Shown in pieces: positions 1-12,200 of a stretch of DNA of 64,000 bases. The DNA is from Chamaea fasciata (taxonomy: Eukaryota > Chordata > Aves > Passeriformes > Sylviidae). The stretch lies in contig JARCOQ010000065.1 of assembly GCA_029207755.1 (NCBI GenBank), positions 519,501 through 583,500 of the forward strand. The letters run 5' to 3'. Within the stretch, counting starts at the first letter, position 1, and every line of letters starts with the position of its first letter. A program made the position numbers and the translations under genes. The notes beneath the pieces are model-generated. The model was not told where the DNA came from and ran no database searches. It saw only the letters and a program-made list of their open reading frames with translations.

Positions 1-1340
1 AAGGTGCAGCAGTCTGTACCTTAGCAATGTGCTGAGGAACAAAAATGTTCTATTTGAGCGTGTACAGTAATTTAAATGCTCTTCTCTCTGAATTGTCTCC
101 TCAGCTGGTTAAGGTTATGTTGGAAACTGTTGGAAGGTGTTATTTTCTTTGTTGTACCCCGAAAGGAACACTTTATAGATCACTTGTGTTACCAAAACCA
201 CGTCTAACTGAAGGTATGTGTATCTCTATTCTCCAGCAAGCAGGAAAAACGGGCATTTTCTTTTCTCGTGCAACTGATGAGCAAAAAGAGTACGTGAAAA
301 GGACTGAGGAGGGTGGTATTTGTTTGGCTCAGGTTTCTTCAGTGTGACATTAGGGGACACTTGCCAGCCTTGGGGTCTATGTATGAAATTTACTGCACTT
401 AATTGATTTTGTCCAAGACAATAGTCTGCTTCAATTGAAAAGTTTTACATCTGAATACCAGTAGCTTTGCAGCTGATCTGATCCTAACATTAACTCTGGG
501 GAGAAATTCGGTCTAGGGAGAGCATTTCTGTATTTTGGATGCTGTGCTTTGAAAGTTTGGACGTGTAATCTTAACAAAATGATGGAGAAAGAACATCAGA
601 AAGTCTGCACTGCATAAGCCATTGAAATGTACTCTTAAATGTCAGTTCAGGGGTGAAATTCTCTGCTCTGTTTGGCATTTATCCTAGGCTACCTATGTCC
701 TGTGCTATCAAGCTGTACTGAAGGGGCTGCCTCACAAGAATTTTGGATATTAGTTGTTTATATCCATCGTGGTAATGGCTGATGTGTTTTCCAGATCAGC
801 CACTGGAAGGTGTGAAAATTGTAAACTGATGAGCACAGAGAGGGTCTGACAGTTTGTCCTGCAGAAGGCAGTGATACATCTGTCCTCAAGCAAATGCTGC
901 ATAATCCATACAATTTATTAGTGAATCATGCCTTGAGCTTGGGAATTTCACAGGAGCGGAGCTATTCAGGGGTCTGACATGTCCATCCAGTGTTTGTGGA
1001 GAGTCTCTTTGCATCCTCAGCAACCCCATCCATGCTTGTCCAGCCTCCTCCTTCCTCCAAAGCAGGGAAGAGATCTCTGAACCCATTGCTGCAGGAATTT
1101 ACCCCGTTTGATTTATGATGGAAGCAAGCTCAGGTCTGTCAGAAGATCTACTTTCATCCCTAAAATGTGGGAGTGAGGGAAATGTGATTAGGAACATTAC
1201 CTGCCCTCAGACAAAACTAATTGTGTCTAATGTTTGCTAATACTTAATGGCACTTTTCAGCAGTCAAACTTGAATGAGTTGATGATTGCTTAATGTACTT
1301 TGTGTAGAAAAGCTGTCAGTGGCCAGCGCAGGAGATGGGG
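1..1340. other. AT-rich sequence, no gene recognised
   Basis: This stretch contains only short open frames, the longest being 100 codons at 45-347 on the plus strand. None resembles a protein family I know. I see no convincing exon chain, RNA gene or repeat. It could be intergenic or deep intronic. Confidence 0.4.
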
Positions 1341-1378
1341 ATTACGTGGTCAAGGACTTGTACAGTAGGAATAGAACA

Positions 1379-1765
1379 TGTGGAGAGTGTGATTGATAAC
1401 TGGCTAGCTGCAAAAGGTCACGTAGACATGAGAGAGCTTTGCTGAGCACACAGGCACTCTCATGAGAACCAGCAAGGCAGCAAGCTTCGCATGTCCTTGA
1501 GCACAGCTGGGATACGATAACAAGACCTTGTAGCTGAAAGATATGAGGGAGAAGCACGGTAAAACAAAAACTTACTCAAACTATGTAACCACAAAGAAAT
1601 GTAGAAAGAGGCGTAGCTGTCTTTTAGTCTGAGCACCAATCCTGAGCTTAACTTTTGCAATATGCATGAGCTTATTAGTGTATTATTAAAAGCATTGTGT
1701 GAATTATCAATAAACGAGATTTGCCGATCACTCATATTGAGTGCCACATTTCTCCCGCTGCAAAT
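1379..1765 (+). repeat. Solo LTR of an avian ERV (approximate ends)
   Basis: The segment shares the block at 1422-1445 (GTAGACATGAGAGAGCTTTG and on) exactly with the LTR-like segment at 62.58 kb. It has an AATAAA signal at 1709-1714. Its end, a 'catattga' block followed by a 'ttcccgc'-like tail, resembles the 3' part of the LTR at 32.4-32.7 kb. No gag, pol or env lies beside it, so a solo LTR is the simplest reading. I could not identify clear target-site duplications, so the ends are approximate. Confidence 0.55.
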
Positions 1766-1769
1766 TTCC

Positions 1770-4700
1770 CACAAGAACGGACTTTCCAGTTCTTAAAACC
1801 TTCTTAGTAGGAGGTGTGATGGTGCACTTTGACTCAATTGTGGTCAATTCTGTCTCCTAATAGCTGGCATCTTCAGATTCTACCAGCGGTGTTGGAAATG
1901 TCTTTTCAAGAGTTGAGAAGGAAAGTTTCTTTTAAGGATTCTGATCTTCCAGTGTGATGCGTGGATACCAGTCAACGTGTAGACAGATGACAGGCACAGA
2001 CAGTATTCTTGGCAATTGCTTAGAAAATAAACAAAACATCAGGCAGTAGAATAATCCTGACAACAAGGAGGATAACAGTAACTTTTCCAAGGGACAAATG
2101 TCAATGTCACTTTCAGTTACATTGCAGGAAAAAATGGTAAAAGAAGTGGGTGTGACCCAGAATTCCCACAGCCAAGAGGATATGTGAGTACCAGTTTGGC
2201 TGAAATGACTGTTGCTTGTCATTCCCCAGTGACAGTTTGGAGAAGTCATCACAGGCTCTTTTAATTGATGAATACTGATGTGTATAAGTCAGGTGTCGGT
2301 ATATGTATTTTCACATCCGTTTTTTTTGCTTTTTCCATGGTGCAGCAGGTAATCTCAGAACAGCAGTGGCTGTGCTGAAGCAATATAAATAGTAATCTCT
2401 GATTTTTTCCAATGATGTTTGATTGCCAAGTGATATCCTCAGCAAAGTTGGTCAGACCCTCTCCGTCCTACTCCTTGTAGCTACTGAGTACTGAGATTGT
2501 GGAAGGCCTTACTGAAGCTGACAGAAGTAATTTTCATTGCCTTCAGTGACTTTTAAATTGGGCTGAAAGTGCTGGTTGGTCTCAAAAATACTTTGTGAGC
2601 TTTGATCTAATGAGTGGAGACCAGTGGTAAATCAAAATGGAAGGAAGAGCTTTGTGGGCAAAATGCAGTACAGGTTAATTTGCTTTTTCAAATTCTAACT
2701 TATTTAAATTTTACATCAGAAGTTGTGGAGGTCTAAATCCCTACTACCACCTTAAGGCATCTCTGCCTCATCATTGCTTAAGACACTGACTGAATGCACA
2801 TAGTTTAATTTAAAGTTGATTGCATTTAACAACAGAATTTTTTAAAGCCTTTGGTCATGTAATAATGGTAGATAGCGCTTAATTTAGTCAAGAATGACCG
2901 ATACAGTTATCTATCATTTACATTAGCAATGTTGAACCAACAGTAAATTCAATTAATTCTTCAATTTTATGCTCTTAACATTTAAAAACCTAAATCCACT
3001 TTAAATCAATTTGCATTATTTTGAGGATGGGATTCTTAATGTTAAGCTCCTATTAAATCCGCATTTTCTCTACTATAAGGTTGCTTTGAATTTTTTTGTC
3101 ATGTTTTTGTGGAATGTTGGTCTTAAGCAGTTTTTGTGGGTTTGTCTGTGACTTAAGGAGCTCTCTATTGGATACTGATCTATGCAGTTGAAATAGAACA
3201 CTGGAAAAACATGATTTATAACAAGTGTTCTCATAGCAGACCAGGAGGTTGGGTTGATATTTCTTCTTCTTCCATCAAGGAACACCCATGGCTGTGGGCT
3301 ATAATTTATAACAACAGTGTTGCTTTGACCGGTTTTGGTTACTGTGGGCTTGTTTTCAGGAATGATGAGTATGTAGTTATCTCATCTTGAAAGAAATACA
3401 TAGCACATGTGCTTATTTGGATTAATTAGTATGGTTTTATATCACAGTTGATAGAAAGCTGGAAGAAAAGCCCAAGAATAAAGGAATAAAGGAGGCCAAC
3501 CAAATAACTGAGGGTTGTGACTGTGGTTAAAGTCCCTTATGAATTCTGAGTGCTCCAGCACCGGTTTTCTGTGAGTCACTCTTTGAAGCTGCATTATCAT
3601 TTTGTTATATATATTCCAATATATGTAAGTCCTGTCAGACCCTAGAGAGAACACTTGCAGTGAGTAATTTCAGGTCTGAGTGCCACAAGCAGGCTGCTGA
3701 GAAAGCTGGCCCAGCCTTTTTTTTTCTTGGTGTTTCTGATGGTTTGAGCTGCAAGTTCACTCAGCTGAGCTGCTCTGTGCTCCAGCTCTGTTTCTTTAGT
3801 GATGCTGCAATACTTGCTGCACGGCAACTCAGTTGGAAAACAAAGAAATTAATGATACAGACAGACGATCTGTTCCCAAAGCAGGGTGAAATTCTGGTGG
3901 AAGGGCTTCTGCTGCTTGAATTTTAAACACTGTGCTGTGAAACCTCTCACGTCATCTGTGGGTTAGTGGTTGTGTCAACTGGGATAGTCCATCCAGGCCC
4001 TGTTGATGCAAACGTGCTTTTCACTGGTGCTGCTCCCTATTTTGGAGAATATCTGAAAATAAGGGGTGAGCAAGTACTGAAAATTTCCATTTTTGCTCCT
4101 ATTTACCCGCTTGCCTGCTGTTTTAATTTTGAAGTAGGGTGTCAGATAGAATCTGTCTAATGGCAGCGGTGTAAAAAGCATGCCTTCAGTTCCAAACTGA
4201 AACCCCTTGCAATCAGCAGATGTCCCAGCTCAAGGAAAATGGCTTGCAAGCCCAAAACATTCACTTTCCCTGCCTCATTTCTTATGGTCTTACCAAGGAA
4301 ACAGCAAGACTTGGATTGCGCTTACTCTTTGCAATGAAGAAGTTGTTAATGCTGCGTTTTCATGCTCCCATCGTCGCTGTACTCCAAATGTCTGTTCTGT
4401 GGAATGGGCAGGATTAGGCTGTTTAAGACAAAGCCACTCCACATTTACAGTGCCTGTAAGGTCCACAGTAGAGCCCTAAATGGAAGTATCGTTTTCAAGA
4501 TGCCTTCTATTTTACAAGCAGCCAAACAGAAAATGAAACCCTGGGTTGAATTGTAGTCTTCCTGAAGGAAGTGTCAAAGCCTAACAAGGGAGCTTGACCC
4601 AGCTTTGTACTTATTGTTCATTGAAATAAACTTTAATTGTTAATGAATCCAAACACTGTTAATGAATCCAATACTTCTACTTTACTGAGAAAAGCTGTAA

Positions 4701-6057
4701 TTACTGGACAATCCCCTGATTTTCAGCTGCTGTAAATCACTCTATCTTCACAGAATGGAGAGGGGCACTTCATTTAACAACACTGAAGAATTAAGACAGG
4801 GAAATGGCGTAAAAATCAGAAAGGATCTTAGAATTATAATCAGGGGAAACAGAGTAAAGAAAAACATGTAAAGTTGGGCGTTGCTTCTGTGAAAAGAGAA
4901 GTTGTACATCCATGTACATGTAGTTGCATTAAGGAAAAGCATTAGTATTCAAGCCGAATGATGTCATGGAAAAACCGGATTGTTTTTTTTAAGCATGCAA
5001 AACTTCTGTCAGTTGAAAGGGGATAAGAACAGCATATTAATCAATTTCCCTCCTTACCTGTTGTTTTGTGAAGTAGTTAGGATTGCTGGCATTATCCATC
5101 TGGAATTTTATGCCAGTGGCAGATCCCTGACTGTGATGGTAGAAGGGTAAGGACCTCATCCAAATGCATCAAGAGGAATAGTGTTTCACTGTGAAACTGC
5201 CAAGTATTTCAGACCGGTGCCTAATACGGCAAAAACTTGTTGCAATTATGTGTAAAGTGTAATTTATCTAATGTAATTATGAGATGTTTAGAGCCAGTCA
5301 TTTGAAATAGACTCCACTCCTCTGTTAACTTTTGACATTGGAAAGACTGTAATCATATTGCAGACCATCAGCCCTTGGATTAAAATTTAAACGTACAGTG
5401 GGCTTCAAACTGCTTTGCATTTACCCTTAGAAGAAAAGGGAGGTTGAATAATTTTGCTTATGTTGATTTATCTTAGGAAAATGGGTGTCAAGGTTCTGAA
5501 TTACAGTAATTATTGTAAGCATGTAAAATATTATCAACTACAAGATACATCTGATGTGGTGTGGATGGATTAGTGCACATGCTAAGACCAATTTGAGAAC
5601 ATTTCACTTTTTGCTACGTTTGCGAGGGCTAGTTACATCCACTTAAAATACAGATTGGCTCTAAAATGGCAGTGGTTTGCAGGTCTTAAGTGTTAGGACT
5701 TTGGTTAAAGCAAAAGGAACAAAATAATTCTTTTTCTTGTAGCTTGTCATGCAGTTTGTGCTGAAGCTTTCAGTAGTACTTTATTGTGACAACTCATTTT
5801 CCTTTTCATTTGATGCCCTCATATACACCTTGTTGCTCTACTAAACTAGAAAGATTTAGTTTCTTAAAGAGCCTTCAATGAAGGTGTTATAAAGCCTTTT
5901 CTCAAAACAACAAATATGGAGCCTGAACACATGAGATTACATTGTTTTAGTTTATGTTGCTTTTTTGAGGAAATAAAAACAGGAGAGAGCAAGAGTTTAT
6001 TGCTTAATAAGTATCAGTTATTTTCATAAAAAGGGTTCATAATTTTGAGTTTCATTT
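1770..6057. other. AT-rich non-coding sequence downstream of the MROH-like gene
   Basis: About 4.3 kb of AT-rich sequence with only short unrelated open frames (up to about 106 codons). The frames at 3.66-3.93 and 4.2-4.5 kb overlap on both strands and match no family I recognise. I see no splice-consistent exon chain, tRNA, rRNA or clear interspersed repeat. It most likely lies between genes. Confidence 0.4.
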
Positions 6058-6063
6058 TTATTT
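6058..6063 (-). promoter_or_regulatory. Polyadenylation signal of the MROH-like gene
   Basis: The minus strand reads AATAAA here, about 136 bases past the stop codon of the MROH-like gene. Position and orientation fit a short 3' UTR. A second candidate lies at 5996-6001. Confidence 0.5.
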
Positions 6064-6198
6064 TGACCAGAACACTTTTAGATAATAAATGTTGCAATTG
6101 AATCTTGTTTTTTTTTAGGAAGTTGTTAAAACAAGCTAAATGCTTTCCATTTATGGATAACAAACAAGCACGGGAGCTTCCCACAGGCATCAGCTGCG

Positions 6199-9100
6199 TC
6201 AATCATCAGCTGTGCCTGGAGCTCCGGCTCCTCCGTCTCCAGGCGGTCTCATCTTCTGTGGCCCCTGAAGGTCTTCTAAGGCCACCGGTTCTTCTGAGCT
6301 AGCAGATGACTGCAGTTCTGCAACTCGCTCCTCGAACATCAGCTGGACAAAGAGGCTTATCCGGGAGGGGCTGTCGTCGTCTCTCAGGGCCTGAAGAGCT
6401 GGAAGAGACAGGCACAGAGCCCCGGTCAGAGCCCGGATGTGCGGGAGTCCAAGGAGACCCTCCTGCCAAGGGCCATCCGAGCCAGCTCCTGCCGTGGCCA
6501 CCACAAGAGAGGAGAGAGGGGCCAACGGGATTCGCCGCAAGGTGCTAAACACGAATCGCCCCGCCCGCGTCCCCGAAATCTCTCCGTGTTCTGCGCACGC
6601 CAGCCCTTGTCCGCACAGGGAGCCAGGCCCTCCGCAGGCAGGACAGGGATTGCAGCCCCCTGCGCGAGCATTGCGGCTCCCCCCGGCAGCCCCGCTGAGA
6701 ACCCGCTGCCCTCACTCACCCTCGCTGAGGGCCTGGAGCTCTTCCTTCTGCCTCCTCAGGCGCACCCCGGCGATCCCTGGGAACACAGAGCCTGTCAGGG
6801 CCCCAGCGGCACGGCGCCCTGCCAGCGGCGCTGCCAGCCCTGTGGCCACACGGCCTCCTGCCCCGGCAGGGCTCGGCCCGGGCCCTTGCCGCATCCTGCC
6901 GCCCAAGGGCACGGCCGCAGAGGGCGGCAGCAGCCCCGAGGGCAGGCGCGGCTCCACGGCGCCGGGCGCGGATGCCGCTGCCGGGACGGGGGCTGGGGCT
7001 GGGAGGGAGCCCGGGCTCGTGGCTCACCGATGAGCTTGATGGCCGCCTCTCGCAGGGGCTCCTGTGGGTGCTCCAGGTAGGGCAGGGCCAGGCGCAGGTG
7101 TTCGGCCGCTCGGCTCCTGTCGTCTGCCAGCTGGAGAGAACGGCAGGAGGGAGGGAAGGGTTGGCGCGGGCTCAGCCCCTCGGCCGGGCGCTCCCGGTGC
7201 CCAGCCCCGGCCTGCGCTGCCCGCACAGCCCCGAGGCCCGGCCAGCGGGCGCCGGGCTCCGGAGGGGGCGGAGGGCCGGGTGCTGCCCGGGGAGCCGCGG
7301 TGCCGCCCCGCCCCGCGGCCCCGCTGGGCCGGCGCTCCGTCGGCGCCCGACTCGGGGCACAGGAGCCTGGAGAAGAGCCCGCGCGGCCCCATGGAAGGGA
7401 GCGGCGTGTGGGGCGCAGGCCGGAGCCCCTGCGTGCGGCGCTGGGCAGGGACCACGGCTGCCAGCCCCGCACACCGAGCCCCGCCGTCAGGGGGCTTCTC
7501 CAGAGGCCGTCCTTACCACGCACTCGGCGAACTTGAACAGCTTCTCCGTCTTCAGCACGTGCTCGAGGTCGCTCCTCTTCAGGAAGCCGGCCGCACAATG
7601 CAGCGTTTCCCGAGAGGCCTGGAGAGCAGCAGAGACAGGAGCTGGCAGCGCAGCCCAGCCCAGGGCACGGGCCCTGCGTCCCTGCGCCAGGGCCAGCAGG
7701 AGGCTGCGAGCCGGGAGAGGTGCCCGGGCAGGAGGCAGCCGAGCCCCCTGTCAGGGATGCACCGGCATCACACAACGCCTCACCTTGGCCACGCGCTCGT
7801 TCACCTCGTGGCAGTGCAAGTAGAGTGGGAGCAGGCTCTGGCTCACAACTGTGTTCAGTGGCTCTTTGCCCTCATCCGCTACCAAGCCCATCACCTTTTG
7901 GAAAAGCTGAATGGAGAGCAGCTGCACCTGGCTGTTGTCCTGAAGGAAAGGAAGCGGAGGAGGCCTCAGCACCAATTTCTCCAGCCCAGCCGGGCAAAAG
8001 CCTAAAAATCCCCAGGGCACAAAGTTTCTGGGCAGCAGCTAATGCCCGTGGCACGCAGAGCCTTACGTTTCCAAAGAGCGACAGGAGGAGGTCGGCTAGC
8101 TTCAGGGCAGTGGTCCTGCCGATCACGGAGTCTTTCCGCTGGCACACATTGGTGAGCACAGCGAGGGACATGGCGACCACCTCTCCGTCGGCATCACCAA
8201 GCCGCTCCAGGAGGCTTGGAAGCAGGCTGCGTACACCTCCGGCCTGTATGGAACACAAGGCTGTGCTGGGAAGCCACCAAGAGCTGCAGCGCCAACACCG
8301 CCCTGGCTCTGCTAGCCCACCCTGCCGCTGCTGGGCCCAGAGGCCAAAGGCCTGTCCCGAAGCACTCGAGCAGCTGGAGCAGGAGGCAGGAGAGCTGGGA
8401 GCAGCTGCCTCAGCTCCTGAAGCCCAGCCAGCCCAAGGGGCTGCTTTCCCCAGCGCAGCTTCAGCCGCTGCCCCCTTCTCACCATCGAGGGCTCCTCGCT
8501 GAGCAGCACAAGGCCTTTGAGCGCCAGGTGACGTCTCTGCCTGCACGTGCCCCGCAGGTGCCTTGACATCTCCTCCAGGACACGGCCTGCGCATTCCCTC
8601 AGGTCCAGGAACTTGATGACCTGAAAGGCACAGGGCAGTGACAGGTGACCCGAACAGCAGGAGCCCAGAAGCGCACAGGGCCGGGCCCAGGCAGCAGCAG
8701 CAGCAGCAGCACAGGGCTCGGGCACCGGCCCAGGCAGCTGCAGCTACGAGAGGGCAGAGGGCTGAGAGGCAGCTGAGCGAGGCAGCGCTGGCTCACCTCC
8801 ACCAGGAATGCCAGGGAGGGCAGATCCCAGCGTGGCTCCTCCCTGCTTAGTGGCTGGAGTAGGTAGAAGCCAATGCGGGAACAGGTGTGGCCCAAGTGAC
8901 GGCGCATCTCCCTGTCAGGGGGAAAAAGGCAGCAAGAGCCTGAGGTGGGGGGACAGTCTTCTCCCAGGAGGTCTAACTCACAGGTCCGGTCTTTCCCCAG
9001 TATCTCTGGAGGGGGATGTGGGCGCTTTGGGAGGCGGCCCCTTCTGGGCACCCTCCTCTGCCAGCCTTTTCCAGTCGGCTTGGCCGGCCCTCGGTGACGA

Positions 9101-10811
9101 GGCCCTCGAGGCCATGAGCACAGGGACTGTGTGGGGCACAGGGGACAAATATGGGAGAGAAGGGGTTCTCACCTGGCCAGCAGACCCACGGCATAGTGCT
9201 GGGTGTCAGCACAGAGCAGCGTGTCCCAGCCACGCTTGCGCTCCATAGCCATCATCTCTGTGTTCCACCACATTTGGCTGAACAGAGCCTTCATGGCCTG
9301 CACTGCAAACCTGTGTGCAGAGCAAAACCCAGGTCACACGGCGAGCGCTGGCGCCGGCCACAAGGACATTGAAAAGACAGGAGGACTGGCACCTGTTGGG
9401 GTTGCTGGGAAGGCCGTGTTCCTCCTGGCACGCTCTCCAGAAGTTAGCAACTTCCACTGGCATCTCTTGTGTGGTGATGACAATGTGGAAGAGGAGAGCA
9501 ACAAACAGACGGGCTGAATGAAGGAGCACTGCCCTGTGGCATTTGGGCACCTGGACAGTCAGCCACAGCCCCAGAGTTGCCTGCAAAAGAAGCAGCCCGA
9601 GACAGAGCTCAGTGCTAAGATGTCCGTGTGGCAGGGCCCGAGGGGAGACGCGGGGGGAGCGACGGGCCTGGAGCCCCCTGAGCCTGCCCTAAGCCAGTGC
9701 CTGAGGCAGGGAGAGGACGGAGAGCTGATGGAGAGGCGACCGGGGAGCGAGCAGAGGCCGGTTCCAGAAGCTCACCGCCAGGGCAAAAACGTCCTCGTCG
9801 TCGCCATCGGAGGTGGTCGTTGTATGCAGAGGCCAATCCTCCATCACGCGGATGAGTGCTGGCAGCACCTTCTCCGCTGTCACAGTCGATGAGCCTATGG
9901 CTCTCCACATGCTTGCAGCAGCTCTGTGGGATTGGAGCTCTGTGTCAGGGCCGTCTCAGTCACAGTAGCATGCCCTGTGCAGCTGTGGAGGCCCAGGTGA
10001 CAGAGCCCTGGTGCCCTGAGGGGCAGGGAGGGAGCATGGCAGCAGGCTGGTGGAACAGAGGGGCCCAAGGGTCCTGGACCGCTCCGCCTGTCTGGCAGAG
10101 CCCATTGGACAGGCTCTGCAGGGCAATGGGCCCTAAAGGCTGCTGAGCCCTGAGCTCTCAAGGCAGGTGGGCCCCATACCTGTCACACGTTGGGGCACAG
10201 CGCAGGAGGGTCAGCACAACATCAGCAGGTTGCTCTTCAGCCAGCCTCAGAAAGTCCAAGCGCATCCTGGCATCCAAAGTGACACAGGCTGCCAGTCTCT
10301 GGTGAAGGTCCTTCACCATGGCTGGCACCTGGAGGAGACATGGGGAAGACCTGGAGCGCTGTCCAAGGGAGCAGCTTTCCCCAAGAAGTGCTTCCCCTCC
10401 CGCCACACTCTCCTGGCCTCCAAGACTCAGGGTCTCTTTTGTGTTGGTATTTCTGAAGGCCACGCACTCAGTCACTGCCATGTCTGTATTTGCTGCGTCA
10501 CTGATTGCAGCATCCAAGCGCTGAGCCAAATTCGGGCTGACATTGGGCTCTGCCTGGAGCTCAGTCAGCCTGCGGTCAGGCTCAGCTGTTGCACGGCTTC
10601 TGGTCGTCCTACGCCGAATGGGCACGAGCCTCCGGAACATCTGCAGAAGAGCAAAGGACAGGGAAGAGAGACACGTTCCATGGAGTGCTCCAAGCGCGGA
10701 GCTCGGCCGAGCAGTGACAGCAGGCCCAGCCCAGGCGGGGATGGCTGCACGTACCTTCAGTGATCTGCGGAAGCGGCCACGGGTGGGCTTCTTCTCCTGT
10801 GTCTGCTCCAT
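6199..10811 (-). CDS. MROH-like (maestro heat-like repeat) protein, 13 exons
   Basis: Coding exons in gene order: 10755-10811, 10180-10640, 9776-9923, 9393-9580, 9173-9310, 8797-8911, 8483-8620, 8067-8243, 7784-7939, 7517-7618, 7028-7130, 6720-6776, 6199-6398. Every junction has AG/GT sites and the phases close, giving about 679 residues and a stop at 6199-6201. The start (MEQTQEKKPTRGR) is a short basic exon. Later exons hold paired amphipathic helices typical of HEAT repeats, for example AGGVRSLLPSLLERLGDADG in the 8067-8243 exon. The run VLLHSARLFVALLFHIVITT (9393-9580 exon) and the end segment beginning ALQALRDDDSPSRISL match what I know of bird MROH proteins. The biochemical role of the family is poorly defined; HEAT arrays usually act as scaffolds. 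Exon 2 may be two exons, because a pyrimidine-rich AG lies just before the VPAMVKDLHQR segment, but the frame is open throughout. Many bird MROH proteins are longer, so this is a compact member. No frame break was seen. Confidence 0.82.
6520..7480. other. CpG-rich segment inside the MROH-like gene
   Basis: This ~1-kb stretch is visibly very GC-rich with frequent CpG, while flanking DNA to the left is AT-rich. It covers the introns and small exons at the 3' end of the MROH-like gene. It could be an intragenic CpG island or the GC drift common in small avian genes. I see no second gene starting here. Confidence 0.45.
8692..8713. repeat. (CAG)n trinucleotide run
   Basis: About seven consecutive CAG units lie in an intron of the MROH-like gene, between the exons at 8483-8620 and 8797-8911. 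They are not part of the coding chain. Confidence 0.7.
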
Positions 10812-11179
10812 GGTTGCATCTGGCAAAGAGCGAGCGCAGCCAGAGCTGAGGGATTGCAGGAGAGGCCAGAGAAGCCAGCCCTGCTCTCCCCAGGCAGGGA
10901 CAGCCCCGGGATGCCCCAGGGGATGGAGCACAGCTGCTGCAGGGGCAGCCTCGGCCCCTCTTCCATTCTGTCAGTGGGCGGAATGGGAACGGGGATGGGA
11001 TGGGATGGGGCCAAGCTGTCCGCAGCCATCGGCCTTGTGGCCCGGCTCTGCCACTCACCATCCTGCTGTGGCTGGAACTGCTCCAGCTCTTGAGGGGGTT
11101 TTGCTGGAGCATCTCCAGGGCTTGTATTTCTTCTCCTCCAGCAAACTGTGAGGAGGTCGTGAAATCTGCCCGCCATGTC

Positions 11180-11500
11180 AGCGTCTGGCCTCGAGGGCAC
11201 CTTCAGACAGATGCCTCTGAGGAAACTAGGGAAAACCCTGAGGCAACAAGTCGTGCAGTTGTGCCTTGAAGGCACCTGCGACAAAGAAGCCTCAGGAAGG
11301 CTGCAGGACAGCAAGTCCTGCACACTGGTCTTGAGGGCTCCTGCCACAATGACAGGAGACTCCTTGTGGTGCTTCAGGTCACCAGATCCTGTGGTCTGGC
11401 CGCGAGGGCACCGACCGCAGGGTTGGGAGATGCCTCGGGAAAGCTCCGAGTCACCAAGTCCCGCAGTCTGGCCGCGAGGTCAGCTGCAGGAGCAGCGCTT
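11180..11500. repeat. Degenerate ~70-bp minisatellite, about five units
   Basis: A block resembling 'tctggccgcgagggcacc' recurs near 11191, 11266, 11331, 11401 and 11472, a period of 65-75 bases. Between the blocks are similar runs ('gcctcagg', 'caagtc', 'gcag'). The array lies about 370-690 bases upstream of the MROH-like start codon, so it falls in the promoter or 5' UTR zone. Frames stay open across it in several phases, as expected of a repeat. Confidence 0.65.
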
Positions 11501-12200
11501 CGGAAAGGCTCCGGGTCGGGCACAAACGAGCGGGCTGTGTGGGAACTCCTCACAGCACCTCTCTGGCGCGTCCTGTCCCGTGGCGTGCTCCGAGCACTGT
11601 GGCGTGGCTGCGTTGTTGCCAGCACCTATGTCACCGCGTGTCACAAAGGCTCCTCGGGACACCCTGTGCTGTTCCCTGCCACGGTGACCACGCTGCTGCA
11701 CCGTGTCACAAAGGGCCCATGCACACCCTGCCACCTGCCCCGGCCCTGCCCCCGCTCCACCCAAAGTGGCCCAGGTCGGAAGGAATCCCTCGGCCCAAGT
11801 GTCTAAGAGAGCCCAACAGGACCTTGAATGATTTGATGGCTCGAGCCATCGGCAACCGCTGCCCTGCTCTGCGGGCTCAGGGCGGCAGAAGGAGCCCCCA
11901 GGGCTGCCGACGCAGCCGCAGCGGGAAGGGCACGGGGCCTGCCGCAGAAGCTGGCACGGCCTCCCTTCTCTCAGCTGATAATTGTCTTCAACCAAAGTCA
12001 GGCTTTCACTTCAAAGCCAGCTCAGTGCAGGCAAACCCTTGGGCAGCTAAGATCTCCAAAAGGCTGCTCGATCCAAAATGACCAATTCCTCTTTAATTTC
12101 TCTTTTTGGGTCACTGCTGATCCTCTCCTCCTCTTCCCCCTTCCACTCAGCTGAGTTGGCAAAGGCTGGATTAGCCACTTTATCCTTATGGATGAGCATG
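11500..12200. other. GC-rich sequence upstream of the MROH-like gene, unassigned
   Basis: Open frames exist on both strands but none shows a recognisable domain. The GC-rich part ends near 12.0 kb, where composition shifts sharply to T-rich sequence that marks the start of the retroviral remnant. Confidence 0.35.

Noticed and set aside
6437..8005. Long plus-strand frames of 198-313 codons opposite the MROH-like gene
   Set aside because: Shadows of the GC-rich minus-strand gene; composition is Ala/Arg/Pro-rich with no domain.
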